From assembly GCA_900110635.1 (NCBI GenBank), contig FOEK01000025.1:1-41879 (forward strand): a stretch of 41,879 bases of DNA, in the 5' to 3' direction. The position numbers were made by a program, and so were the translations under genes. The stretch is from Lachnospiraceae bacterium NE2001. Lineage in GTDB: Bacteria > Bacillota > Clostridia > Lachnospirales > Lachnospiraceae. The notes under the pieces are model-generated. The model ran no database searches. It saw only the letters and a program-made list of their open reading frames with translations, and had not been told where the DNA came from. Below, piece by piece: positions 17,201 to 23,669 of this stretch (its first letter is position 1; the number at the start of each line of letters is the position of its first letter).

Positions 17201-17796
17201 TCTCTCTCGCTAATACTAAAGAAGGAAGCCCAAATCTTTATCGTATTTATGTTGAATACGGTATGCTTTACAATACCTATTCACCTAAAAATATGTATTA
17301 CAATATAAATGAGTCTATAAAATACTTTGAAAAAGCCAAGGAACTAACTGAATCTATTCACAACAGAAAGACTCGTTTATCTGTACTTAAGCCTTTAGCT
17401 ATCTCTTATATCTTAGCAGAGGCTTATGATGAATCCATATCTGTTTGGAAAGATATCTTATCATTTAATAAGAGCGATATAGAAGCTCGGAGTTATAAAT
17501 CCGAAGCAGAACGTCTAAAATATTTAAAGGAAAACGAGCTATTAACCAGCATTGACATCAATCAGAAACGAAGGAATAACACGCCAATTCCAAGCGATGA
17601 GTTTTACACTAAAGTTTCTTCCATAAAAAATTCGATGGATAGTAGGCAGATTAAATACGCCATTACGTTAGAACTCTTCGAATACATTCCAAGTAGTCGT
17701 ATCAACCAAAGCAAATTATATGCCTTAGAATGTATACGCGGTAACAAACCAATCCCGCACTATCATCTAAAACTATTAATAAAATATATCCTATAA
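14203..17796 (+). CDS. STAND-type P-loop NTPase with TPR-like C-terminus (putative defence protein)
   Basis: 1197 residues, on the opposite strand to its neighbours and visibly AT-richer, with Lys/Asn/Ser/Tyr-rich composition: signs of acquisition. Residues 1-340 are an unrecognised helical region with two hydrophobic stretches (about 170-186 and 240-258). Walker A GNGGSGKST is at 376-384, Walker B ITLLCVDN at 434-441 (Asp440), and a sensor-like VFSDR follows. Near 679 is FRHD, the end-of-winged-helix motif seen in NACHT/AP-ATPase relatives. From about 780 to the end the chain is a long run of helical TPR-like repeats (for example SLEEYDNARKIFQEL, NESIKYFEKAKELTES). This layout (effector or adaptor, switch ATPase, sensor repeats) is that of bacterial STAND immunity proteins. 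No known nuclease, TIR or protease motif is seen in the N-terminus. No partner gene accompanies it. Confidence 0.8.
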   Translation: MINHKDLKKKLFGKDDLANCLLPFNKSHPNFYDFPYKVEIIDSYKTISPSNDISDQYNNCIKKMLSAHFQKTFRLPDKEYSKLISSSMFIEWFNITKAELKTYYESGAEFLPNKYYVDILIKPLLRKKSPLDDSVLENESEIDKIGDVYEYTPSSANFDEYLSTISSEKLYTIYFYSSCLLYYFNYKESSKQLLGLWNEEIASYMNPDTDDYHFFDLLSEVYALANYEDHSEDAEEKQAFYACIMLTWMILASLYYFKSNRDEKNKELLCNLIQNERMRLKHHYENIVQISEESAVKEKINYPFLIIDQDFYNDQRLDTENLAFFKQSFNTINSQPDILFSVVCNDAYINDETYNSIINDINDLSFKNKAPVFIMGNGGSGKSTLLCALSIKAMLGDTFQNVLYYSLSSSSNEKCDKDEFIRELSNYLSHSSGITLLCVDNPSRNPSLIQALYEKKASTTKKSSIFANLRIVFSDRTNSIIDLLSDIEQDYSLWKFNAVPVVISNDTESRIQRISTDLSQIFNKPIAVEKYREDFIKNVLDNTIATLDNNFGLDAEYVDLAKSKLNYIQRTITDLVLDFQREYNYLANSKIKTVPRILWDWDNWKKAFQKITPNINASGIALSEGFKYVAALKAINVPVTPDFIESFFGVSALDAITSINNTNSKYSFMSTNKEGHIEFRHDTIAKNYFEINPKPSPEDCLCIMLKSGHLDSKTIVSISRNLFSLSNLYTKKHYFEPKSILSIISILESSLENTNILKDNYTLHKLDFFKIFYNAPETDNIDLLDSYYQKKLGDSFYKLIQSTTYSQSRKLTIWTSYFKFNSWINVHIAEGLLSFLQNDNTYKPISYRLSLLTNSYSTWMKKENYLNICHHAIEVYSYIIKKIDTDDIHSRIYLMKLYTSLEEYDNARKIFQELQETKNKKQVRDLSLSYIRSYEKEAKEIYRKNYKNKKIYKLNKTAKKLYSDLLSSTSKEDEHYNIIIANYAHFEKECKFFSKAHRILSLANTKEGSPNLYRIYVEYGMLYNTYSPKNMYYNINESIKYFEKAKELTESIHNRKTRLSVLKPLAISYILAEAYDESISVWKDILSFNKSDIEARSYKSEAERLKYLKENELLTSIDINQKRRNNTPIPSDEFYTKVSSIKNSMDSRQIKYAITLELFEYIPSSRINQSKLYALECIRGNKPIPHYHLKLLIKYIL

Positions 17797-17804
17797 TGTA
17801 AAAA

Positions 17805-17832
17805 AGCACCCCTTGCATAAGCAAGGAGTGCT
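17805..17832 (-). terminator. Terminator of the HD-GYP gene
   Basis: AGCACTCCTTGC, loop TTAT, then its complement with one G-U pair, and a run of five Ts when read on the minus strand. On the plus strand the pair becomes a C-A mismatch and no U-run follows, so it mainly ends the HD-GYP transcript; it lies between the two convergent genes. Confidence 0.88.
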
Positions 17833-17864
17833 CACAAAACTTATATATTATTCAAGTAGTAATC

Positions 17865-19109
17865 TTAGTCGACATCAACCGAGGATGCGAAGTAACGAGC
17901 GCCCTCGCGGCGAACCTCTGAATCACGGATGCTATAAATGCTGTCATAGTTGTTGATAAGAATCTCAACTATGTATCCTGACATAGCTCCAGAATCAACG
18001 TAATCGGCGAGCGTCTTGATAACCTCTTCCTTCGACATACCAGCACGGTAAGATCTGATTTCGGCAACAGCCGAGAATATATCAGCAATTGCAATGATAC
18101 GCGCGCCCATAGGGATGTCGTCCGCTTTAAGTCTAAATGGATATCCATATCCGTTCAGCTTCTCGTGATGGAGTGAAGCCCAGCGTCCAATCTGCTCAAA
18201 TCCAGTGAGATCCTTAAGGAGCAGATGTGTATAATAAGCATACTCCTTAACGATGTTGAACTCTGCATCTGTCAGCTTGTCATTCTTCTCAAGCACTGCC
18301 TTTGGAACCTTAAGTTTTCCTATGTCGTGGAGATAACCAGCGATCATCATCATCTTACACTCGTCCTCAGACATACCCATTATCTCAGCGAGACGAACCG
18401 CAGTAGCTGCAACGCCCGAGGAGTGCATTGCTGTGTATGAGCTTCTAAAGTCGATGATTCGCGACATAAAACGAGCAAGTCCTATCGCATCATCCAGCGT
18501 AACTGAATTCTCATCAGAAATATAGGTGAGGAAGATTTCAGGCTGATGAAGAACCTCCATCCACACATACTCTTTGTCAGCAAATCTTAGGAACGCTTCT
18601 ACAACTGATGAGCTGACGCCCTCGCCAGCAAGATCCGAGATGGTATCACAGATATCCTCAACCTGGTTGAGGGCAGCATCCTTAGGATCCAGCATAAATG
18701 CAACTCTGTCCGCAACATCTATTATCTCAGCAAAGTCCTTATATTTATCAAAATCAAAGATTGTTTCATCCGTTGGTGTCTCAGGATCAACGATTTTAAA
18801 TATCTCACATACCGGCTTCAATATCTGAACATCGCCAATGATACCAAGGCCTGTAGCAGCAAGATCCTTGAAATAATATCTCTCTTCTCCCGGCTGTTTA
18901 TCCGGCATCATACCTACGCCAACATCATAAAGCAGGCTGGCATAGAGGAGCTCCTTCTTGTCAGACTCGCTGATATTCATCTCACTCGCTATGTTATATG
19001 CAAGATATGCAACTCTCTGATGAAGCTTTTCCGTTTCTGGTCTAAGAAGATTCATAGCATTAGCGTAGCTTGATACTATGTCTCTCATATTTGTAAATTT
19101 CTTTTCCAA
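17865..19109 (-). CDS. HD-GYP domain protein (cyclic-di-GMP phosphodiesterase family)
   Basis: About 414 residues. The N-terminal part (about 20-180) resembles a degenerate HD domain (LLYDVGVG where HD would be expected). The C-terminal part (about 215-400) is a full HD-GYP domain: MHSSG, YLHDIGKLKVP (HD at 261-262), YTHLLL, LHHEKLNGYGYP and IIAIADIFSA supply the metal and substrate residues. These enzymes break down cyclic dinucleotides, typically c-di-GMP. The start is set by the ribosome site: GGGAGG is followed 9 bases later by TTG at 19107-19109, while the ATG at 19130 lies upstream of that site. Single-gene unit ended by the hairpin at 17805-17832. Confidence 0.88.
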   Translation of the reverse strand: MEKKFTNMRDIVSSYANAMNLLRPETEKLHQRVAYLAYNIASEMNISESDKKELLYASLLYDVGVGMMPDKQPGEERYYFKDLAATGLGIIGDVQILKPVCEIFKIVDPETPTDETIFDFDKYKDFAEIIDVADRVAFMLDPKDAALNQVEDICDTISDLAGEGVSSSVVEAFLRFADKEYVWMEVLHQPEIFLTYISDENSVTLDDAIGLARFMSRIIDFRSSYTAMHSSGVAATAVRLAEIMGMSEDECKMMMIAGYLHDIGKLKVPKAVLEKNDKLTDAEFNIVKEYAYYTHLLLKDLTGFEQIGRWASLHHEKLNGYGYPFRLKADDIPMGARIIAIADIFSAVAEIRSYRAGMSKEEVIKTLADYVDSGAMSGYIVEILINNYDSIYSIRDSEVRREGARYFASSVDVD

Positions 19110-19257
19110 TATGCGTAACCTCCCGATCATTTAATATCATAAATTATCTCTAACAAGAAATAATTACTTGTACCCCATACATCACAAGTATAACATTTTT
19201 TTTATGATATTCCTATCATTTTTTGACGAGAACCGTTATCGCCTATTATGTGAAATG

Positions 19258-19488
19258 TCATCTATATTTCTTTATGATATCGTCTATCATTTCATTCTTT
19301 TCTCTAAACTCGGGAGATTCCTTCAGGCGACGCTTCATCTCATTTTTCATTTTTCTGCTATCACAATGTCCAGAGCAGCTGCCATGATCGGGACAGCCAC
19401 CACAAGTTCCGTTTTTATATAGATAAATGGAGGCCGGAATAAACAGCGCCAGCACCACCAGAAACGCAATTATAGTAGCAAGATTCAT
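19258..19488 (-). CDS. FeoB-associated Cys-rich membrane protein
   Basis: 76 residues: a membrane helix (about 4-25), the Cys motif CGGCPDHGSCSGHC (29-42), and a charged cytosolic helix. This matches small FeoB-associated Cys-rich proteins, which usually sit beside the ferrous iron transporter FeoB and may handle Fe2+ or its redox state. No feoA or feoB is in the window, so this is an orphan. ATG at 19488 follows AAAGGAAAA. Its promoter (19537-19565) has a palindrome between the -10 and -35 boxes, facing a divergent DtxR-type regulator gene, so iron-dependent repression is a fair inference. Confidence 0.88.
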   Translation of the reverse strand: MNLATIIAFLVVLALFIPASIYLYKNGTCGGCPDHGSCSGHCDSRKMKNEMKRRLKESPEFREKNEMIDDIIKKYR

Positions 19489-19536
19489 ACTATTTTCCTT
19501 TCGTATAGTTAGTTAGATAATTTTAACTTGTTTTAA

Positions 19537-19565
19537 ATATTACTATTACATAATGTAATTGTCAA
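19537..19565 (-). promoter_or_regulatory. Promoter with palindromic operator for the Cys-rich Feo protein
   Basis: On the minus strand a perfect TTGACA (19560-19565), 17 bases, then TAATAT (19537-19542). The spacer holds the perfect palindrome ATTACAT-A-ATGTAAT (19545-19559). A repressor bound there would block RNA polymerase; the adjacent DtxR-family gene is the natural candidate. Confidence 0.7.
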
Positions 19566-19602
19566 TTGAATCGTTATATATGTCTTACAACTATAAAAGG
19601 TC

Positions 19603-19639
19603 TTGCAGAAGTAGTTAATTTATGCTAACATAGATTAGC
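19603..19639 (+). promoter_or_regulatory. Promoter and inverted repeat upstream of the DtxR-family gene
   Basis: TTGCAG (19603-19608), 17 bases, then TAACAT (19626-19631). The -10 box overlaps the inverted repeat GCTAA-CATAGA-TTAGC (19624-19639), which resembles DtxR/IdeR half-sites (GCTAA/TTAGC) and would allow autoregulation. The boxes are only moderate matches. Confidence 0.45.
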
Positions 19640-19717
19640 GTTTATGGAAAAGACTTAATAAGAGTTAATTTTATTTTACGTTTTATTTTTTATATTTTAA
19701 AAAGGAAGGTTCTAACT

Positions 19718-20095
19718 ATGGAGATACATCAGTCTGCTGAGGATTACCTCGAGGCAATACTTATGATCAAAGAAAAAAAGGGGTACGTTCGTTCTATCGA
19801 CGTTGCTAACCAGCTGGGAGTTTCAAAGCCGAGCGTAAGTTACGCAACCAAGAGACTCAGAGAAAATGGATACATCTCATTTAATGAAGATGGAATGATA
19901 TCTCTCACAGACTCAGGTAAAGAAATTGCCGAGAAGATTTACACCAGACATAAGGTGCTGACCAATCTCTTCAAGTATCTCGGAGTGCCAGATAATATCG
20001 CGGCTGAGGACGCCTGCAAGATTGAGCACGATCTCAGTCCTGAAACCTTTGACGCAGTATGTAAATACATAGAGGACAAAGGGCTTAAGTTCTAA
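19718..20095 (+). CDS. DtxR-family metal-dependent transcription regulator
   Basis: 125 residues: a winged helix-turn-helix (about 5-65, with VRSIDVANQLGVSKPSVSY as the recognition region) and a dimerisation/metal-binding domain; no SH3-like third domain, as in MntR. By alignment from memory the metal ligands are Asp9, Glu12, His78, Cys100, Glu103 and His104. Cys100 sits where DtxR/IdeR have a Cys and B. subtilis MntR has Glu99, while Asp9 is MntR-like, so metal choice is ambiguous; the neighbouring iron gene favours Fe2+. ATG at 19718 follows AAAAAGGAAGG. It is divergent from the Cys-rich Feo protein, and is followed by a strong terminator. Confidence 0.9.
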   Translation: MEIHQSAEDYLEAILMIKEKKGYVRSIDVANQLGVSKPSVSYATKRLRENGYISFNEDGMISLTDSGKEIAEKIYTRHKVLTNLFKYLGVPDNIAAEDACKIEHDLSPETFDAVCKYIEDKGLKF

Positions 20096-20114
20096 ATCAA
20101 TTATTATAAAAGTA

Positions 20115-20148
20115 AAATGTGACAGCTGGAGCATCAGCTGTCACATTT
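20115..20148. terminator. Bidirectional terminator between dtxR-like and virD4-like genes
   Basis: A 14-bp perfect stem (AAATGTGACAGCTG and its complement) with a 6-base loop, flanked by A-rich and T8 tracts. It ends the plus-strand regulator gene 20 bases after its stop and also follows the stop of the convergent minus-strand gene at 20172. Confidence 0.92.
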
Positions 20149-20171
20149 TTTTTAGAAAAAGGAGATATAAA

Positions 20172-21482
20172 CTACTCGACCACCTTACCCATTGCAGAGA
20201 AATCAGGGATATACTTCTCCACCTTCATTCCGCCCTTCGGATTCCCAGCTTCAAAGAGGTAGGCCGCGTCAAATGGCAGATTCAGTATGTTATAGTACGG
20301 CGTGTTCATCTTCTCGCCAATATACCTGGCGGTCTCTATGTCAGAGGCACCAAGGAAAAGCATATGATCGCAGTTACAGATGATCGTAGTCGCCTCAGCC
20401 TCGGAATATATCTCCTTCAGCTGATTGATTCCCTGTAGAATAATGCTGACATATATCTCTCTGGAACGAATGACGGATATTAACTTCGAGAAATAAGGAA
20501 TTACCGTATTAGTCGCAAAATCATCCAGGATGAATCTAACTGGGATAGCAAGACGCTTCTCATCTGTCTTGTCTGCAATCTTAATCAGCTTGTTAAATGC
20601 CTGCGAATAGAAGATATTTACTATCTTATCGAGGGATCTGTCCGTGTCATCTGTATTCAGGAAAACAGCCGTTTTCTCATTTGCCAGCTGTTCAAATGTA
20701 AAGCTGCTCTTTCTGTTAAATACGTGAGCCTTGTCTGAACAATCAAATCCAGAAACCGAAGCTGCCGCGAAGATCATAATGCTGCAGAAGGTTCTATCAG
20801 CAGACCCAACAGACTTGAACATCCTATATCTCGCATATGCAAAGCTCTTCGGGTTCTCCATTCCGTGATGGCTGAAGATACGGTCCATTGTCTTGATATT
20901 GTCCATCTCCAGGAAGAGCTTGAGCAGCGAACCAAAGTTATGCTCGTGCTCTGGAGTAGCTTCCAGGATAAATGCTATAAGTGCTGAAATAAGAATCTGA
21001 GCACTCATCGGCCAGAACTTGTCATTATCAAGACTCCCCGGACACAGCTGCTCTGCCAGGGTTATGATATCCTGCTGACAGTAGCTGTCACTCTCCTCAT
21101 CATATCCAATAAAATCCAGTGGATTATAGGAACAGGACTCAGGCGAGCCAGAAAAATCAAGATTATAAACCTTATAGCCTGCAGCCCTCAGCTTATCGGC
21201 GTGATTTCTATACAGCGCATTCTTTGTGTCACTGATGATCATATTGCTGCACATCTGATCGATCAAAGGCTCAACATAGCCTGTGGATTTTCCACGGCCT
21301 GCAGCTCCTACGATCAGATCATTATTATTAAGTCTGGTCTTATGCGTATCATTTAACACAAAGAAATCCCTTGAAAGCATTCTGTACTCAGGATTCCCCC
21401 AATAATTGGGCTCCTCAACCGTCTTGCATATCTCCTCGATAGACTTCTTCGCAGTTTTAGTCTTTGTTGTTGGTTTCTTCAT
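20172..21482 (-). CDS. Soluble VirD4/TraG-like P-loop ATPase
   Basis: 436 residues. Walker A is GAAGRGKS at 59-66, Walker B is FILDDFATN, and the C-terminal part has the TraG/VirD4 pattern SVIRSREIYVSIILQG, QLKEIYSE, IICNCDHMLFLG and IETARYIGEKM. VirD4 proteins are hexameric ATPases that bring DNA or protein to a type IV secretion channel. This one lacks the N-terminal membrane helices and is shorter than the usual 550-650 residues. No relaxase, VirB4, integrase or other transfer gene is in the window, so it is an orphan. It is the last gene of an operon with a ClpP paralogue and two unknown proteins. ATG at 21482 follows AAAGGAA. Confidence 0.85.
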   Translation of the reverse strand: MKKPTTKTKTAKKSIEEICKTVEEPNYWGNPEYRMLSRDFFVLNDTHKTRLNNNDLIVGAAGRGKSTGYVEPLIDQMCSNMIISDTKNALYRNHADKLRAAGYKVYNLDFSGSPESCSYNPLDFIGYDEESDSYCQQDIITLAEQLCPGSLDNDKFWPMSAQILISALIAFILEATPEHEHNFGSLLKLFLEMDNIKTMDRIFSHHGMENPKSFAYARYRMFKSVGSADRTFCSIMIFAAASVSGFDCSDKAHVFNRKSSFTFEQLANEKTAVFLNTDDTDRSLDKIVNIFYSQAFNKLIKIADKTDEKRLAIPVRFILDDFATNTVIPYFSKLISVIRSREIYVSIILQGINQLKEIYSEAEATTIICNCDHMLFLGASDIETARYIGEKMNTPYYNILNLPFDAAYLFEAGNPKGGMKVEKYIPDFSAMGKVVE

Positions 21483-21507
21483 AATTTTCTATTCCTTTCT
21501 ATGTTGT

Positions 21508-21561
21508 TATGTGCAATGGGGACTGACCCCATTGCACATAGGTCTGTCCCTTTTTGCACAT
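21508..21561 (-). repeat. REP-like inverted repeat between clpP-like and virD4-like genes
   Basis: Arms of 14 bases (TATGTGCAATGGGG, 21508-21521, and its exact complement at 21527-21540) around a 5-base loop, followed by a diverged partial copy (AGGTCTGTCCC then TTTTTGCACAT) up to 21561. The GGGAC/GTCCC core with TGTGCAA arms looks like a dispersed REP-type element rather than a terminator, as no U-run follows. It lies just upstream of the virD4-like ribosome site and may tune its expression. Confidence 0.6.
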
Positions 21562-21564
21562 TTT

Positions 21565-22146
21565 CTATATTGTGGTGAGTATCTCGGTTGCAAGTCCGAA
21601 GTCAATGGCCTCGTCTGCATCGAAATATGTATCGCCCTTGGTCTTAGAATAAACAGTACGAAGGGGCTTTCCCGTTCTCTCTGAAATAATACGGGCCAGG
21701 GTTTCTCTGGTCTTCATAATGGACTCCAGGGTATCCTGCACTGCAAGGGCCTTGGATGGCTGTGAACCCATCACCACTGACGGATCGTGGATCATCAGCC
21801 GAGCATGCCTGGTCATACATCTCTTGTCCCCCGCCAGGAAGAGTATCGAACCCATGGACGCAGCCGTTCCGATGCATACTGTCTTTACTGGCGACTTCGC
21901 CATTCTCATAACATCGTAGAACACAAGTCCAGATGTCACCTCTCCGCCTGGAGATGAAATGTATACGGTTATCTCCTTGCCAGGATCGACACGGTCCAGA
22001 TACATAAATCGCTTGATCATCTCCGGCATAGTCTGGTCATTCACCTCATCGGTCAGGAAAATCTCACGATTATTAAACATATAGTCATCAACACTGAAAT
22101 ACTGGTTGCCCTGGCTTGTTTCCTTGATAATATTTACGTTATTCAT
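21565..22146 (-). CDS. ClpP-family serine protease paralogue
   Basis: 193 residues with the whole ClpP fold. The catalytic triad appears intact: Ser97 in GTAASMGS, His120 in RLMIHDPSV (ClpP usually MIHQP) and Asp172 in KTKGDTYFDADEA. YISSPGGEV (62-70) is the substrate-binding loop. ClpP forms a 14-mer that degrades proteins fed by a Clp ATPase, but no Clp ATPase is next to it. Setting within a VirD4-like operon, away from clpX or tig, suggests a specialised paralogue rather than the housekeeping enzyme; a phage-type maturation protease is another option. ATG at 22146 follows AAAGGAAA. The upstream gap holds a 14-base-period direct repeat (TTGCCAGCTAT at 22199 and 22213). Confidence 0.9.
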   Translation of the reverse strand: MNNVNIIKETSQGNQYFSVDDYMFNNREIFLTDEVNDQTMPEMIKRFMYLDRVDPGKEITVYISSPGGEVTSGLVFYDVMRMAKSPVKTVCIGTAASMGSILFLAGDKRCMTRHARLMIHDPSVVMGSQPSKALAVQDTLESIMKTRETLARIISERTGKPLRTVYSKTKGDTYFDADEAIDFGLATEILTTI

Positions 22147-22226
22147 AACATATTTCCTTTCTGATCTTCGTTTTAATATGTTGTTATCTATATAGTGTTT
22201 GCCAGCTATAACTTGCCAGCTATGTA

Positions 22227-23027
22227 TTAATTGTTATCCGGCTTGTTCCCGCCAGGATTATTGTCGCCATCATCATTTTCATTATTATCGTCATTGTCAC
22301 CATCGGCATTATTCTCTTCGTTGCTGAACTCATTAGGACCGTGATAAACTCCCTCTTCATCGAAGAAACCATCATCTTCAAAATACTCATAGTTTTCATA
22401 ATCCTCATAGTCCTCGGTATCATCACCGTAGTACTCTTCTGCCTCCTCAAGGGTTTTAAAGGCGTGTGGTTCAAATTCCACAAGCTTTCTTGAAAGAAGT
22501 CCGTCAACCTCACTGAATGGAACATATTTACCCGTCACACACATAAAGGGCAGCATAATCGCGAGATATATCATCCTGCCTACGCCAACATTTACGTTAT
22601 CCTTAAAGCAGCCGTAGTTTTCGCCAGCAACGCCTATCAGATCTGTCACCTCAGCAAGAGTCATATGCCAAACATTATCAGTCTGATCAAGACACTGGTA
22701 CACACTGAAGTCCGGATAAGCGTTCCAGTTTCTATCATCTGGGATAGATATCTCATACCCATTCACACAAGGTTCGATATAATAGCTAACCGCATTCTTC
22801 CACCAATCCTCGATAAAATGTCTCTCCTCATTCAGATCAAGATCAATAGTCCCCTCCGGAATATCACATTCCATCATTCTGTATACAGTCGCAAAATTCA
22901 GAGAACCCATACGCTCTATCAAGTAACTGTATTTCTTCTTTAGATCATCAGATTCACCCTTGAACTCCACGAGTAGCTCTTCCAGCGGTCTTCTCTTGTT
23001 CCTTCTCCTGTTATAAAATCGTCTCAT
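22227..23027 (-). CDS. Hypothetical protein with acidic low-complexity tail
   Basis: 266 residues. A very basic N-terminus (RRFYNRRRNKRR) precedes a soluble domain of no family I know (about 15-185), with Trp/Tyr-rich stretches such as FIEDWWKNAVSYYIEP and WNAYPDFSVYQCL. The last 65 residues are almost all Asp, Glu, Asn and Gly, so disordered and strongly acidic. ATG at 23027 follows AAAGGAAA. It is the second gene of the VirD4-like/ClpP operon, and its leader is the 11-bp tandem repeat at 23038-23136. The charged tail could act as a secretion or chaperone-binding segment; that is speculation. Confidence 0.7.
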   Translation of the reverse strand: MRRFYNRRRNKRRPLEELLVEFKGESDDLKKKYSYLIERMGSLNFATVYRMMECDIPEGTIDLDLNEERHFIEDWWKNAVSYYIEPCVNGYEISIPDDRNWNAYPDFSVYQCLDQTDNVWHMTLAEVTDLIGVAGENYGCFKDNVNVGVGRMIYLAIMLPFMCVTGKYVPFSEVDGLLSRKLVEFEPHAFKTLEEAEEYYGDDTEDYEDYENYEYFEDDGFFDEEGVYHGPNEFSNEENNADGDNDDNNENDDGDNNPGGNKPDNN

Positions 23028-23037
23028 AACATTTCCT

Positions 23038-23136
23038 TTCTCTTCTATTTCTCTTCTATTCTTTTTCTATCTCTCTTCTATTTCTCTTCAATCTCTCTTC
23101 TATTTCTCTTCAATCTCTCTTCTATCTCTCTTCTAT
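23038..23136 (-). repeat. 11-bp purine-rich tandem repeat, about nine copies
   Basis: Read on the minus strand, ATWGAAGAGAR repeats about nine times with exact 11-base spacing; one copy (ATAGAAAAAGA) is more diverged. It fills the gap between two genes of the VirD4-like/ClpP operon, is all purine plus T on the mRNA strand, and offers many weak ribosome-site-like GAAGAG motifs ahead of the real AAAGGAAA site. Confidence 0.85.
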
Positions 23137-23150
23137 GATTTTCCGACTCA

Positions 23151-23480
23151 TCAAGAACGTCTAGCAGCCTTCCTGGTTCTCGATACAATGTTTACAAAGA
23201 AATGTGTATATAAATTCACCATATCGATGACATCTCTGTCGTCTCTGCCAGTTTCCTTTTCAAGATTAATAATCTTCTGAGCTATAGGACCCGTCCAACC
23301 GTGTTCCTTAGCATCATCCGTAACAAGCGGTTCAAATGGCATCTCAGCCACCATCTTTAACACCTGCCTACATTCAGAAATACTTCGAATATTCTCAGAG
23401 GATGTGATCACCCTCCAGCTGTCAACCGTTCTTCTGATGTTAGGAGTATTTGTATTCGTATTAGATGTATCTGTCTTCAT
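23151..23480 (-). CDS. Small hypothetical protein, first gene of the VirD4-like/ClpP operon
   Basis: 109 residues, no recognised family. A Thr/Asn-rich N-terminus (about 2-16) looks disordered; the rest is probably helical (SISECRQVLKMVAEM, IAQKIINLEKETG, DVIDMVNLYTHFFVNIV) with an Arg-rich C-terminus. ATG at 23480 follows GGGGTGAT. It precedes the 11-bp repeat and the 266-residue protein. The size and helical, basic character would suit a small DNA- or partner-binding protein, but nothing in the sequence proves it. Confidence 0.65.
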   Translation of the reverse strand: MKTDTSNTNTNTPNIRRTVDSWRVITSSENIRSISECRQVLKMVAEMPFEPLVTDDAKEHGWTGPIAQKIINLEKETGRDDRDVIDMVNLYTHFFVNIVSRTRKAARRS

Positions 23481-23593
23481 ATATCACCCCATCCTTTCTT
23501 GTCTTGACGAGCAAAGCACCGTCTCGCTTCGTTGGTTTTGTTATACCGCATATTTTCAGGTGGTTCTATCAACCGTTAGTTGAAACTTAAAAA

Positions 23594-23635
23594 AGTGACA
23601 GCCGAACCTGTTTTGAACCAGGTTCAACTGTCACT
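23594..23635 (-). terminator. Terminator after the ABC exporter operon
   Basis: A long stem: AGTGACAG, two wobble pairs, GAACCTG and their complements, with an 8-base loop; a run of six Ts follows on the minus strand. The two arm differences are U-G pairs in minus-strand RNA only. It lies 35 bases after the stop of the exporter gene at 23670 and separates it from the next operon. Confidence 0.92.
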
Positions 23636-23669
23636 TTTTGTCATACTCTGTCACATTTTATGTTGTATT

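Noticed and set aside
23038-23136. Possible CRISPR array or leader
   Set aside because: The repeat unit is 11 bases with no spacers and no cas genes are present; it is a simple tandem repeat.
20172-23480. Complete integrative conjugative element
   Set aside because: Only a VirD4-like ATPase is seen; no relaxase, VirB4, lysozyme-type transfer protein, integrase or flanking attachment repeats could be found.
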